A DNA stretch of 64,000 nucleotides from Alkanindiges hydrocarboniclasticus (lineage in GTDB: Bacteria > Pseudomonadota > Gammaproteobacteria > Pseudomonadales > Moraxellaceae). The notes under the pieces are model-generated. The model saw only the letters and a list, made by a program, of their open reading frames with translations, was not told the DNA's origin and did no database searches. Position 1 is the first letter of the stretch. Every line of letters starts with the position of its first letter. Where the stretch lies: positions 1 through 64,000 of the forward strand of contig NZ_MLCN01000006.1 of NCBI RefSeq assembly GCF_001982605.1. Direction: 5' to 3'. Below are positions 46,279 through 56,046 of the stretch, one piece after another. The translations under genes and the position numbers were made by a program.

Positions 46279-47277
46279 TTAATCGGCAAAAATGGCTGCC
46301 ACTTCACTGGTTTGGTAAAAATCACGCAAGCGAGCTTCTACACGCTGTGCCACATAGCCTTCTTCAACCAGTTGACGTACTACCGGCATAATCGCCAGTT
46401 TGAGTTCCTGCTCAATCAGTGCGGCATCCACATTGACATCACGCAGGATTTTGCCCAGCGTATGCTGCTTGTTCTGGCTATACCAGTGCGCTATGCCGTC
46501 ATTGACCTGTGTGCGGATATAGTCACTACTGCGCAGGCTATCCCAAGTGCGGCTAATCACTTGCGCACCGCTGTTCAGGCCTTCATTATCCACATAGTTA
46601 TTCACCATGCTGACTGGCTGCTGTGCCACACTTTGCCAGCCCTGTTTAATCAGTTGATACACCTGCTGGTCATTGAGGTGGCGGTTTGCCATTTTTTCAC
46701 TTACGGCAATCAGGTTGTTAATATTCTTGCTTAAGTAACCCTGCAAGGCAGAATCCAGATTGCTGTCAGTGGCCTTTTCCAGCACGCTTTTGCCCATTTT
46801 CATCAGGCTACCCATGCCGGGCATTTTCTTGGCAATCACGTTGTTTTCCATGTAGTCATTAATGGCATGGCTAATGGTTTGCGACAGCATCTGGGCATAG
46901 GCCGGATTGCTAAAAATCCGGTGAATAAATGCTTCACGGTGATCTTTTTGTGAGGACAGGTACTGGGCTACGGTTTCTACTGAATCAGCAGGAATCAGGT
47001 CGGCAATCTTGATGCTGTCATTGCTGGCATGCGTTAAGGCAAACTGGATTTGCGACACAATTTGTTCTGTCAGGTGGACCTGTACCGGATAATCCAGTGC
47101 CTGCTTACCCAGCAGCGCTTGCAGGTGTTCCAGCGTAATTAGCTGTTCAATAGGCTTGTCCGACAGGTGCGCCACCAGTGTGTTGACTTCATTACTGACG
47201 GTTTGCTCGGACTGCAATTGCATCAGGATATAGCGCAACTGGGCCTGTAAAAGTTGTTCTGCTTTGGGATGAGTCAT
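46279..47277 (-). CDS. Conserved protein of unknown function, helical
   Basis: A 332-residue, soluble, largely helical protein; no signal peptide or membrane segment. I do not recognise the family. A Met/Gly/Lys-rich KKMPGMGSLMKMGK segment lies near 155-168 and could be an amphipathic membrane-contact element. GAGG lies five bases before the ATG. It is 44 bases after the lipase-like gene on the same strand and may be cotranscribed with it. Confidence 0.7.
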   Translation of the reverse strand: MTHPKAEQLLQAQLRYILMQLQSEQTVSNEVNTLVAHLSDKPIEQLITLEHLQALLGKQALDYPVQVHLTEQIVSQIQFALTHASNDSIKIADLIPADSVETVAQYLSSQKDHREAFIHRIFSNPAYAQMLSQTISHAINDYMENNVIAKKMPGMGSLMKMGKSVLEKATDSNLDSALQGYLSKNINNLIAVSEKMANRHLNDQQVYQLIKQGWQSVAQQPVSMVNNYVDNEGLNSGAQVISRTWDSLRSSDYIRTQVNDGIAHWYSQNKQHTLGKILRDVNVDAALIEQELKLAIMPVVRQLVEEGYVAQRVEARLRDFYQTSEVAAIFAD

Positions 47278-47321
47278 AAGAGCCTCGAAGACTAAAAGTG
47301 CTTAATAAACCAAGGCCAGTA

Positions 47322-48326
47322 TTAAGGCGCTGATCCGGCAAACGGGTTGGGGGTTGCCACTGCTTTTTGCAAAAAGGGCAGGTACTTTTGAATAACCAGC
47401 TGTTCGGCTTCCAGAATGGGCGTATGGCCCACGTTGGGCAAAATCACCGGTTCCTGTGCGTTTTTAATTAATCCCTTGAGTTCTGGCACCACATTGACAT
47501 CAATAATCTTGTCCTGCTTACCCCAGATAATCAGGGTTGGCGCTTCAATGGCACGGGCGGCCAGTGCAAAGGTTTCCGGGGTATAGTAGCCATACAGCTT
47601 GATCAGTTGCTCAATTACCTTGCGGGTATTGTCTGCTTGCGCAATCATTACTTTTTCCTGTTCCTGCTTGAGGGCAGACGGGATAAAGGGTGGATTGTAC
47701 ATGGCAATTTTCATGAGCTTATCAAAGTCCCCCGGCTTGGTCACCACAATGTCGCGTAGCAGGGTCGGGTCTTTGAGGTAAGGGCTTTGGGTGCTTTTAA
47801 ATACGCCAGCGCTATCAATCAATAACAGGCTTTGCACATCAAAAAAGTATTGTGCAGAATACAGGCCGGCAACGGCACCACCCAGCGAATGACCTGCCAC
47901 ATTCAGGTTTTTATTAATGCTGGCCGCCTCAGTGAAGCGACGCAGGGCTTCCACCATATTGGGAATTTGCAGGTCAAATTCGGCTGGAACCTTGGTATCC
48001 CCATGTGCAGGCAGGTCAGGAATAATGACATGGTAATAAGGGGTCAGGTAACGTGCCACCCGGTTCCAGTTGTCGCGGCTACCGGACAGGCCATGCACCA
48101 GCATTACGGTTGGCTTGGCTTTGTCTCCACCTTCGCTATAAGTCCATTCAATATCACCCACTTTAAGGGTGCGGGTGGTTAAGCCTGCCCAGCTGCGTTC
48201 TTCCTGTAAAACCTGCTGGAAACTTTGCTGGGTCAGGGGCGCAGCCTGTGCCGCCACAGTTGTGATTCCAGTTAACCCCAGTGCCATGACAATTGGTAGC
48301 AATGGCTTGCAAATTATTTTCAACAT
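47322..48326 (-). CDS. Secreted lipase/esterase-like alpha/beta hydrolase
   Basis: A 334-residue hydrolase with a signal peptide (PLLPIVMALGLTGITTVAAQA, cleavage before APLTQQ). The oxyanion HGLSGSRDNW, nucleophile elbow GHSLGGAV, acid region IWGKQDKIID and catalytic His in GHTPILE form a complete triad. It resembles the Moraxella/Psychrobacter lipase-like hydrolases. AGAGG almost abuts the ATG. The substrate is probably a short-chain ester or monoglyceride; this is inference. Confidence 0.85.
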   Translation of the reverse strand: MLKIICKPLLPIVMALGLTGITTVAAQAAPLTQQSFQQVLQEERSWAGLTTRTLKVGDIEWTYSEGGDKAKPTVMLVHGLSGSRDNWNRVARYLTPYYHVIIPDLPAHGDTKVPAEFDLQIPNMVEALRRFTEAASINKNLNVAGHSLGGAVAGLYSAQYFFDVQSLLLIDSAGVFKSTQSPYLKDPTLLRDIVVTKPGDFDKLMKIAMYNPPFIPSALKQEQEKVMIAQADNTRKVIEQLIKLYGYYTPETFALAARAIEAPTLIIWGKQDKIIDVNVVPELKGLIKNAQEPVILPNVGHTPILEAEQLVIQKYLPFLQKAVATPNPFAGSAP

Positions 48327-48455
48327 ACCTCTAGTCCCTGAAAAAAGATTGTTATCGCACTTAGCGTAGCAGACAGTAACGATTTACAATTGGCAATCAC
48401 ACTGTTTTTTTAATTTTTTTAGGTCAATGGCTAATCGGGGTTAAAACAAGCGCAT

Positions 48456-48492
48456 AAAAACAAGCCGGACTGAATTTGAAAACAGTCCGGCT
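48456..48492 (-). terminator. Terminator of the MscS-type channel gene
   Basis: On the minus strand AGCCGGACTG / CAGTCCGGCT, a perfect 10-bp stem, is followed by TGTTTTTAT. Confidence 0.85.
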
Positions 48493-48563
48493 GGCTTGAG
48501 GCTAAAATTTTTATTTTTGATTAATGGTGCTTGTCTGGGTTATGAAACCTGTTCTGATTGATA

Positions 48564-49850
48564 CTACTCCTGATGTTGCACCGCTGTGTGTTCAGGTTGC
48601 GCTGGCGGCATGGTAAAACCCATATTGGCCAGATCAGCACCACTGGGCTGCTGAAATACCCGCAAACCAAATTCCGGCAATATCGCCAGCAAATGATCAA
48701 AAATATCCGACTGCACATTTTCATAAAAAGTCCAGTCGGTGTTATTGGTAAAGCAATAAATTTCCAGTGGCAAACCGTGTGCAGTCGGGTCAAGCTGACG
48801 TACCAGCAAGGTCATTTCCTGATGAATACCGGGATGATGTTGCAGGTAATTCTGAATATAGGCACGAAAGGTTCCAAGATTGGTTAGCGCACGCTGGTTG
48901 AGCTTGCTACTGGCTTGCTTGCCCAGTTTTTCATTCCACGCCACAATTTCCTGATTTTTTTGATTTAAATATTTATCCAGCAAAAAAGACGACTTTAAAT
49001 GCTGGTATTCATCATCATCCAGAAAATGCACGCTGGTCTGGTCTAGCAAAATAGCCCGCTTAATCCGCCGGCCCCCAGACTCGCTCATGCCGCGCCAGTT
49101 CATGAAAGTATCAGTTACAAGACGATTGGTCGGAATGGTGGTAATGGTTTTATCAAAGTTCTGGACTTTAATGGTATTGAGCGACATATCAATGACATCA
49201 CCATCGGCATTAAGTCCGGGCATGGTAATCCAGTCACCCAGCCGCACCATGTCATAGGATGAAATCTGGACGCTGGCTACCAGTGACAAAATGGTATTTT
49301 GAAACACCAGCATGAGTACAGCGGCCATGGCACCAAAACCGGCCAGCAGGGTAAACACATCCTTTTGCAGGAAAGTGCCAATAATCATCAGGGCGCAAAC
49401 AATAAACAGGATAATCTTGACCAGTTGCAAATAACCCTTAATGGGCTTGTTGCGTGCATCGGGCCGACGCTGATACAGGCTATTGCCCACATTAAGCATC
49501 GCGCTAATGGTCATCACAATAATAATGAATACCCAGGCCTGGGCCAGCATTTCAATAATTCTAACCAGACCTGCCGGTAAATGGGGAACCTGAGCAATCC
49601 CTACCTTAATAATCAGGGCAGGCAAAATTTTGGCAAAGCGGTCGATGACTTTATAACGGCTTAATGCACCATCACGGTTTAAGGGCAACAATTGGCTAAA
49701 ACGGCGAAAACCCCGTACCAGCACATGCTTGGCCAACCAGTTGGCAAGCCATGCCACTACAATCAAAATGCCGAGGCCTAACAGCATTTCAATCCAGTTA
49801 TAATGATTTAACCAATGTTCAAAACGATTCCACAGTTCAAAATTTTGCAT
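48564..49850 (-). CDS. Mechanosensitive ion channel, YbdG/MscM type
   Basis: A 428-residue membrane protein. Four to five membrane helices occupy the first half (LLGLGILIVVAWLANWLAK, AWVFIIIVMTISAML, ILFIVCALMIIGTF and the pore helix LLAGFGAMAAVLMLVFQNTILSLVAS). The MscS beta-domain follows (GDWITMPGLNADGDVIDM, TTIPTNRLV), then a soluble C-terminal domain with WDWTFYENVQSDIFDHLL-like sequence. Length and the VSDIFDHLL region match YbdG, which protects against hypo-osmotic shock. It carries a Pro/Gln-rich tail. Confidence 0.9.
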   Translation of the reverse strand: MQNFELWNRFEHWLNHYNWIEMLLGLGILIVVAWLANWLAKHVLVRGFRRFSQLLPLNRDGALSRYKVIDRFAKILPALIIKVGIAQVPHLPAGLVRIIEMLAQAWVFIIIVMTISAMLNVGNSLYQRRPDARNKPIKGYLQLVKIILFIVCALMIIGTFLQKDVFTLLAGFGAMAAVLMLVFQNTILSLVASVQISSYDMVRLGDWITMPGLNADGDVIDMSLNTIKVQNFDKTITTIPTNRLVTDTFMNWRGMSESGGRRIKRAILLDQTSVHFLDDDEYQHLKSSFLLDKYLNQKNQEIVAWNEKLGKQASSKLNQRALTNLGTFRAYIQNYLQHHPGIHQEMTLLVRQLDPTAHGLPLEIYCFTNNTDWTFYENVQSDIFDHLLAILPEFGLRVFQQPSGADLANMGFTMPPAQPEHTAVQHQE

Positions 49851-50059
49851 GTCACCTAGACTATTTTTGCACCAAAGCGGTCATTGTAAGTGCCTGAATT
49901 CAGATGCAGACCAAAAAAAGGTTCCCATTTTGTTGGAAATTGTACGAAATACTTTAAACATGGCAGGGCGCAGCACATTGTAAAAACAAAGCCCAGCAAC
50001 TCAGGTCAGCAAAGCATAAAAAGTTTGGCTATAATACCCAACAAGTTAACAGCAAACCG

Positions 50060-50692
50060 ATGTTGAGCAAATACTTGATGATTACTGCACAAGATGCACT
50101 TGAGCGCTTAAAACAGGGTAATTCAGAATTTGTCGCAGGAAAGCCTGCCAAGGATACACATTTAAGTCTGGTGGAGCGTGCGACACTGGCCAAAGAGCAA
50201 AACCCATTTGCCATTATTCTGGGTTGTTCCGATTCCCGGGTTCCTGCGGAAATTGTATTTAATCAGGGTCTGGGTGACCTGTTTGTGATACGTGTGGCCG
50301 GTAATATCGTGGCACCCTCACAAGTGGGCAGTGTGGAATTTGCCGCCGAACGCTATGATGCGCCGCTGGTGGTGGTACTGGGGCATTCACACTGTGGCGC
50401 CATTGCGGCCACTATTGACGCGTTACGCCATCCCGATCAAAAACCATCCAGCAATTTAATGTCGATTGTCAACCGGGTGCGGCCTTCAGTCGAAATTCTG
50501 ATGCATACCGATTTGCGCCATGATCTGGACAAATTGTGCAAATATGCCGTGCGTGCCAATGTGCAGGCCTCGGTGAACCAGCTACGTCATGGTTCAGCCG
50601 TGCTGGAGCAGCTTATTGAAAAAGGTGAGCTCAAGGTGGTAGGGGCAGAGTACTCACTGGAAACCGGTAAAGTAGAGTTTTTTGATATTTGA
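50060..50692 (+). CDS. Beta-class carbonic anhydrase
   Basis: A 210-residue zinc enzyme that hydrates CO2. Zinc ligands Cys56 and Asp58 (CSDSR), His109 and Cys112 (GHSHCG) are present; Asp58-Arg60 is the catalytic dyad. The start is either 50060 or MITAQ at 50078, neither with a strong ribosome site. It is a single gene bounded by a terminator and is cytosolic. Confidence 0.95.
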   Translation: MLSKYLMITAQDALERLKQGNSEFVAGKPAKDTHLSLVERATLAKEQNPFAIILGCSDSRVPAEIVFNQGLGDLFVIRVAGNIVAPSQVGSVEFAAERYDAPLVVVLGHSHCGAIAATIDALRHPDQKPSSNLMSIVNRVRPSVEILMHTDLRHDLDKLCKYAVRANVQASVNQLRHGSAVLEQLIEKGELKVVGAEYSLETGKVEFFDI

Positions 50693-50732
50693 TCTTCTAG
50701 TGTTTATACGGGTTAGATATAAGCCAGCTCTA

Positions 50733-50772
50733 TAAAAAAGGCGGTTCTGTTGAGTACAGGCCGCCTTTTTTA
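50733..50772. terminator. Bidirectional terminator between carbonic anhydrase and tesA
   Basis: Stem AAAAAAGGCGG / CCGCCTTTTTT with a 16-base loop. Confidence 0.9.
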
Positions 50773-50797
50773 TGTTCAGTAATTTTTGATTAATATC

Positions 50798-51448
50798 TTA
50801 TTTTAATGTCTTTTCAATTTGCGGCCAGGCATTGTCCAATAGGCGGGTTTGTGCGCTTGCAGCAGGGTGTACCAGATCACGCTGCATGAGCTTATTATTG
50901 CCTGCAATGCCCTGCAAAAAGAATGGCACCAGTTTCACTTGCTGAGTCTTGGCAACACTACTGAAAGTTTGTTCAAACGCTTTACTGTAGGCGCTGCCAT
51001 AATTAGGTGGAATTTTCATGCCCAGTAAAAGTGGCTCGGCCTTGGCATTTTTCGTTAAATTCACCAGCCGGGTCAGGTTGCTTTGAATTCCCGCTGGCGG
51101 TTGGCCACGCAAGGCATCATTACCGCCCAGTTCTATTACCACAACCTGTGGCTTATAGGTTGTAAGCAATTTGGGCAAACGTGCCAGCGCACCACTGGTG
51201 GTTTCACCGCTCACACTGGCATTGATGACCTGATGCTGTTTGGGATATTTTTGGTTAAGGCGCTGCTGCAACCTAGCTACCCAGCCTTGCTCTACATTAA
51301 TGCCATAGCCAGCACTAATGCTGTCTCCTAAAATCAGGATTGTTTTAGCACTGGCGACCTGACTAAGTAGTAATGATAATGTCATTACAAGCGTGGTGCC
51401 CAGAATGTTAACAGGCTGAAAAACAGGAATTTTAACAGAGAATTTCAT
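50798..51448 (-). CDS. tesA: Periplasmic lysophospholipase/thioesterase TesA
   Basis: A 216-residue SGNH hydrolase from the ATG at 51448. The signal peptide is cleaved after ASA (residue 34). Block I GDSISAGYG (Ser43), the Gly/Asn block GGNDALRG and block V DLVHPAA provide the active site, as in TesA. It acts on acyl thioesters and lysophospholipids in the periplasm. It is divergent from ybbA-ybbP, the same order as in E. coli, and the annotated start codons of tesA and ybbA touch each other (CATATG). Confidence 0.92.
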   Translation of the reverse strand: MKFSVKIPVFQPVNILGTTLVMTLSLLLSQVASAKTILILGDSISAGYGINVEQGWVARLQQRLNQKYPKQHQVINASVSGETTSGALARLPKLLTTYKPQVVVIELGGNDALRGQPPAGIQSNLTRLVNLTKNAKAEPLLLGMKIPPNYGSAYSKAFEQTFSSVAKTQQVKLVPFFLQGIAGNNKLMQRDLVHPAASAQTRLLDNAWPQIEKTLK

Positions 51449-52291
51449 ATGCAAAACCAGATTCATCCAAGCTCGGTATCAGGACAACAGCCATTAAAAC
51501 AGAATCATCCCAAACAGACTGTTGCAGAAGGTTTAACTGGCACTCAGGCCATACTTTCCAAGCCAATTATTATGGCAGAGCAACTTGAGCAAAAAGTGAA
51601 GACGGCCAGCAGCGAAATGACTATCTTGCATCAGCTGGATCTGCAAATTATGGCAGGTGAGCAGGTGGCTATAACCGGGCGATCCGGTTCAGGTAAATCT
51701 ACCTTGCTGGGTTTGCTGGCTGGTCTGGATCAGGCTACCGCAGGCCGTATTTTTTTGTGCGGGCAGGCCTTGCATCAGCTAAATGAAGATGAACGTGCGC
51801 GGGTGCGCCTGCATTATGTGGGCTTTGTTTTTCAGTCTTTTCAGTTATTAAATCATTTATCGGCATTGGATAACGTCATGCTGCCCTTAACCTTAAGCAA
51901 AACGGTATCACCACGTCAGGCCCGCCTGCGTAGTCAGGAGTTGCTGGAGCGGGTTGGTTTGCAGGATCGTATGCTGCAAACACCACGGGTATTATCCGGC
52001 GGCGAGCAGCAACGGGTAGCCATTGCGCGTGCATTAGTGACTGAGCCTCAGGTTATTTTTGCCGATGAGCCAACCGGAAATCTGGATGGACATACTGCCC
52101 GTGCCATTGAGGATTTGCTGTTTAATTTAAACCGGGAACGTGGCACGACGCTGGTGCTGGTAACCCATGATCTGGAACTGGCCAGCCGCTGTAACCGGCA
52201 ACTGCATTTGCAGGATGGCCATTTTCAGGCTGCTGGCACAGGGCATCTTAGTCGCTCAGTCGCTGAAGATCGCGCAGCAACTGGAGATTAG
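51449..52291 (+). CDS. ybbA: ABC transporter ATPase, YbbA type
   Basis: An ATPase of 280 residues from 51449, or 239 from the in-frame ATG at 51572, which better matches the family length. Walker [11 protein letters not shown]-loop VFQSFQLL, signature LSGGEQQR, Walker [10 protein letters not shown] and the VTHD switch are intact. YbbA works with the FtsX-like permease YbbP; LolCDE and MacB-like systems are relatives. The extra N-terminus ([15 protein letters not shown]) has no domain match. No ribosome site is clear at either start. The permease gene follows by two bases. Confidence 0.9.
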   Translation: MQNQIHPSSVSGQQPLKQNHPKQTVAEGLTGTQAILSKPIIMAEQLEQKVKTASSEMTILHQLDLQIMAGEQVAITGRSGSGKSTLLGLLAGLDQATAGRIFLCGQALHQLNEDERARVRLHYVGFVFQSFQLLNHLSALDNVMLPLTLSKTVSPRQARLRSQELLERVGLQDRMLQTPRVLSGGEQQRVAIARALVTEPQVIFADEPTGNLDGHTARAIEDLLFNLNRERGTTLVLVTHDLELASRCNRQLHLQDGHFQAAGTGHLSRSVAEDRAATGD

Positions 52292-52293
52292 CC

Positions 52294-54726
52294 ATGGGAC
52301 TGTTTATTTTAATGCTGCGCCAGAGTATGGTGGGGCGTGGTGTCTGGATGCTGTTTGCAGCACTGGTGCTGGCGGTGACTGCAACGACAGCTTTGCGTTT
52401 TACCAGTGATACCCTCAGCATTGCCATAAACCAGCAGGCAGGTCAGCTTCTGGCAGGGGATCTGGTGCTTAGCAGCAACCAGCCACTGGATGCGGTGTGG
52501 CAACAGCGTGCGCAGGACAGTCAGTTGCGTACCAATGCCAGTACGGTTTTTAGCAGCATGGCGCAAACTGGTGAGCAGTTTGTACTGGTTAATGTCAAGG
52601 CAGTAAACCCCGGATTTCCCTTGCGCGGCACACTGGGCATTGAGCCTGTGCAATCATCGTCAACGGGTATTCCAGCACCACAAACCATCTGGTTAACGCC
52701 GCGCCTGTTTGACTTGCTGAAAGTCCGGCTGGGTGACCAGATTCGAATTGGCGATGCCAGCTTTAAGGTGATGGCTTCCATTGTGCGGGACCCCAATCAG
52801 GAAACCGGTATGAGCGGGTTTTCTCCCACAGTAATTATCAACCAGCAGGATGTGGCACGGACAAAAGCCATTCAGGTGGGTAGTCGCATTGATTACCGGC
52901 TGATTATGGCAGGGCAGCCGCAACAGGTGCAGGCTTTTGAGCAGCGCTATAAGGATAACCTGCCTCAGGGCGTACAGTTGCGTACAGCCAGTCAGGGCAA
53001 TACCCGCCTGATGCGCCCAGTTCGCACACTGGATGACTATGCACAAATTGCCAGTATCCTGACCATGCTGCTGTGTGGGGTTGCCATTGCACTGGCTTGC
53101 CAGCGTTATGTGACGGAACAAATAGACCAGTTTGCCATGCTGCGCTGTCTGGGAGCGGGCCACCGGCAAATGATTCTGGTGTATCTGGGATTATTGGGCT
53201 TGCTCCTGCTGGCTGCTGCCATTAGCGGCACTATTGTGGGTGCCGGGGTCGCGTATGGTTTGCTGCACATTTTACATCAGGCACTACCGGCACTGGAATT
53301 ACAGTTTCAGCCAGTCATTTTGCTGGGCATGCCACTATTGACCGGTATTTTTGCTGCCGCCGTATTGCTGGCGGGCTTTGCCGTACCGGACTTATTGCGG
53401 CTGATCTATGTGTCGCCGTTACGGGTCATTCGCCGGGTGGAACAGCATTTTAGCTGGTCTAAAATCCTGATTGGCGGCAGCGCCTTTCTTGCACTATTTG
53501 TTTTTTTACTGGTACAAACCGGCAAGCTGGGTTTGAGTATTACCTTGCTGGGTGGCGTGCTGGTGTTGCTGGCAGTGCTATATGTCATCACACTACTGAT
53601 GCTAAAGCTCATCCAGAAAACTAGTTTTGGCCAAAGCTATATTCGTCAGCCTAGGCAAATCAGTCTGCAAATTCTGGCTTTATCACTTGGGCTGGGTTTA
53701 CTTACCATCTTGCTGTTTCTGCGCAATGACCTGATGCAGCGCTGGCAAACCAGTCTGCCACAAGGCACGCCCAACCAGTTTGTATATGGCCTGCCGCCTG
53801 ACCAGAAAGCTGAGTTTGTGCAGCGTTTGCAATTACAGCAATGGCAAGGTACACCGCTGTATCCCAATATTAAAGGCCGCTTGATTGCAAAAAATGGCCA
53901 GCCTTTTAGCGCAGCACAAACCAAACAGCACAATAGTCTGCGCCGTGAACTTAACTTGACCCAGTCCAGCCAGTTTCCAGCCGACAATCAGGTGTTGGCC
54001 GGCAAGCCTTTTAACGCTGTCAATCAGGTATCAGTCGAGCAGGAAACGGCAACCAGCCTGGGCATTAATCTGGGCGATCAACTCACCATGAGCCTGCCGG
54101 AAGGTAATTTGGTCGCAGAGGTGGTCAGTATCCGCAGTGTCAACTGGGATAGCTTTAGCCCAAACTTCTTCTTTATTTATTCACCGGGTAGCATGGACGA
54201 GTTTGCAGGCAGTTATCTGGGCAGCTTTTATGTACCGCCAACCCAGCATCAGCAACTGGCACAGCTTATTGCAGACTTCCCAACCACAGTTTTTATTGAT
54301 ATTGATGCAGTGTTAAATGAAGTACGCCGCTTGCTGGAAGTACTGGGGCAGGCATTGGCATTACTGGCTGCTCTGGTATCCATAGCCGGCGTGCTGGTGT
54401 TGCTGGCCAGTTTGCAGTTACTGGTCGACCAGCGCCAGCGTGAAGTCATTTTATTACGGGTAATTGGCTTGTCACGCCAGCAATTGCGCATGCGTTTAAG
54501 CGTGGAAATGGCCTTGATTGGGGTGCTGGCTGGCTTTATGGCTGTCATTCTGGCAGAAAGTGTGGCTGCCCTGATGAGCTGGCGTTTAAATATTCCATTT
54601 GGCCTGCATTACAGCTGGTGGATTATTCTGCCGGTTATTATGCTGTGTCTGGCATTATTAATTGGTCAGTCCCGTTTACGGCCACTCTGGAATACATCAC
54701 CCCTAATGATCTTAAGGCGAGAGTGA
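52294..54726 (+). CDS. ybbP: ABC transporter permease, YbbP type
   Basis: An 810-residue FtsX-family permease, near E. coli YbbP (804). There are about ten hydrophobic segments: one at the start, three around residues 255-370, two around 390-440 with a third near 470, and three at the end (710-800). Large periplasmic domains lie between. With YbbA it is thought to move hydrophobic compounds or lipids across the envelope; the substrate is unestablished. The operon lies next to tesA, which may supply or use the lipid. Confidence 0.9.
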   Translation: MGLFILMLRQSMVGRGVWMLFAALVLAVTATTALRFTSDTLSIAINQQAGQLLAGDLVLSSNQPLDAVWQQRAQDSQLRTNASTVFSSMAQTGEQFVLVNVKAVNPGFPLRGTLGIEPVQSSSTGIPAPQTIWLTPRLFDLLKVRLGDQIRIGDASFKVMASIVRDPNQETGMSGFSPTVIINQQDVARTKAIQVGSRIDYRLIMAGQPQQVQAFEQRYKDNLPQGVQLRTASQGNTRLMRPVRTLDDYAQIASILTMLLCGVAIALACQRYVTEQIDQFAMLRCLGAGHRQMILVYLGLLGLLLLAAAISGTIVGAGVAYGLLHILHQALPALELQFQPVILLGMPLLTGIFAAAVLLAGFAVPDLLRLIYVSPLRVIRRVEQHFSWSKILIGGSAFLALFVFLLVQTGKLGLSITLLGGVLVLLAVLYVITLLMLKLIQKTSFGQSYIRQPRQISLQILALSLGLGLLTILLFLRNDLMQRWQTSLPQGTPNQFVYGLPPDQKAEFVQRLQLQQWQGTPLYPNIKGRLIAKNGQPFSAAQTKQHNSLRRELNLTQSSQFPADNQVLAGKPFNAVNQVSVEQETATSLGINLGDQLTMSLPEGNLVAEVVSIRSVNWDSFSPNFFFIYSPGSMDEFAGSYLGSFYVPPTQHQQLAQLIADFPTTVFIDIDAVLNEVRRLLEVLGQALALLAALVSIAGVLVLLASLQLLVDQRQREVILLRVIGLSRQQLRMRLSVEMALIGVLAGFMAVILAESVAALMSWRLNIPFGLHYSWWIILPVIMLCLALLIGQSRLRPLWNTSPLMILRRE

Positions 54727-54865
54727 TTGTAAGAGGAAAGGACTTTAAGATAAGAGTGATTTTGAATCAGCAATGATATTGAGGCAGGCCTAGCATCCTG
54801 CCTTGGCTATGCTGTAAACAGATATTTCATCAATTTTCGTTACCAATCAGTATAAGGATGCCACT

Positions 54866-55981
54866 TTGAACGACCAGACTGTCCAGCAATCATTCAATAA
54901 CAATACCCTGAAAGTTATTGCCGATGAAAATCTGGCCCTGACTGATTACTTTTTTGCGGATCTGGCCGAAATTGACTACCGGGCAGGCCGTGGTATTCAG
55001 GCTGAGGATCTAACTGCAGCCAATGCCTTACTGGTACGTTCGGTCACCAAGGTAACGCCAGCGTTACTGGAAGGCTCAGCCGTTGAATTTGTGGGCAGTG
55101 CAACTATAGGTACTGATCATATTGACCTGGCTGGCCTTGCTACAAATCATGTTGAAGTGACTCATGCACCGGGTTGTAATGCGCAGGCCGTGGCTGAATA
55201 TGTCGTGACAGCCATTTTAACCCTGCAACCTGAAAGGGTTCAGGCTGGCACAGATTTTTGCCTTGGCATTGTTGGCCTTGGCAATGTAGGCAGCAGGCTG
55301 GCACAACTTGCACAGCGACTGGGCTGGCGCGTTATTGGCACTGACCCAAACGTGCAACTGCCAGAAATTGAAAACCTGAGCTTTGCGCAACTACTGGCAG
55401 AGTCGGATGCTATCAGCATTCATGTACCGCTCACGCATACCGGTCAGCATGCCACCTATCATTTGTTTAATACCCAAACCTTTGAACAGATGAAGCCTGC
55501 CTGTTTGCTGATTAATTCAGCCCGTGGCGAAGTGGTGAGTGAACAGGCATTATTAAATGACATTGCAAAAACGCAGCGCCCAGTGGTACTGGATGTGTTT
55601 GAGCATGAACCAATCATTAGTCGCAATTTGTTGGATCATCTGGCGCTGGCTACACCGCATATTGCCGGTTATAGTCTGGAAGGCAAGGCACGCGGCACAC
55701 AAATGGTGTATCAGGCATTTTGCCAGCATTTTAAGCGGGAAGCCTCCAAACAGTTTGAAAGCCAGCTTGCTGACATGCCTGTATTGTTTAACCTCAAGCA
55801 GCCCTTATCCACGCAATTACTCCCCTTGCTACCACAGCTTTATAATATCCGTGCTGATGATCAGGCATTACGGGCAGGACTCAATAAAGATGGCATGGTA
55901 GATGCTGCACATTTTGATTACTTACGTAAAACTTATCCTTTGCGCCGTGAGTGGGCTGCCTATGGCGATCAATCATTTTAA
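54866..55981 (+). CDS. pdxB: Erythronate-4-phosphate dehydrogenase
   Basis: A 371-residue NAD-dependent enzyme of pyridoxal phosphate synthesis. The start is a TTG with AAGGA seven bases upstream. Motifs are GSATIGTDHID, APGCNAQAVAEYV, the Rossmann LGIVGLGNVGSRLA, INSARGEVV, DVFEHEP and the catalytic His in TPHIAGYSLEGKARGT. The C-terminal dimerisation domain is present. It is followed by the epmA-like gene 65 bases on. Confidence 0.95.
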   Translation: MNDQTVQQSFNNNTLKVIADENLALTDYFFADLAEIDYRAGRGIQAEDLTAANALLVRSVTKVTPALLEGSAVEFVGSATIGTDHIDLAGLATNHVEVTHAPGCNAQAVAEYVVTAILTLQPERVQAGTDFCLGIVGLGNVGSRLAQLAQRLGWRVIGTDPNVQLPEIENLSFAQLLAESDAISIHVPLTHTGQHATYHLFNTQTFEQMKPACLLINSARGEVVSEQALLNDIAKTQRPVVLDVFEHEPIISRNLLDHLALATPHIAGYSLEGKARGTQMVYQAFCQHFKREASKQFESQLADMPVLFNLKQPLSTQLLPLLPQLYNIRADDQALRAGLNKDGMVDAAHFDYLRKTYPLRREWAAYGDQSF

Positions 55982-56046
55982 TTGGGCTTGATCGTTTTGA
56001 TGCTCATTGTGTTATTAACTAAAAAATATCGCCGGAAACCTGTTCC

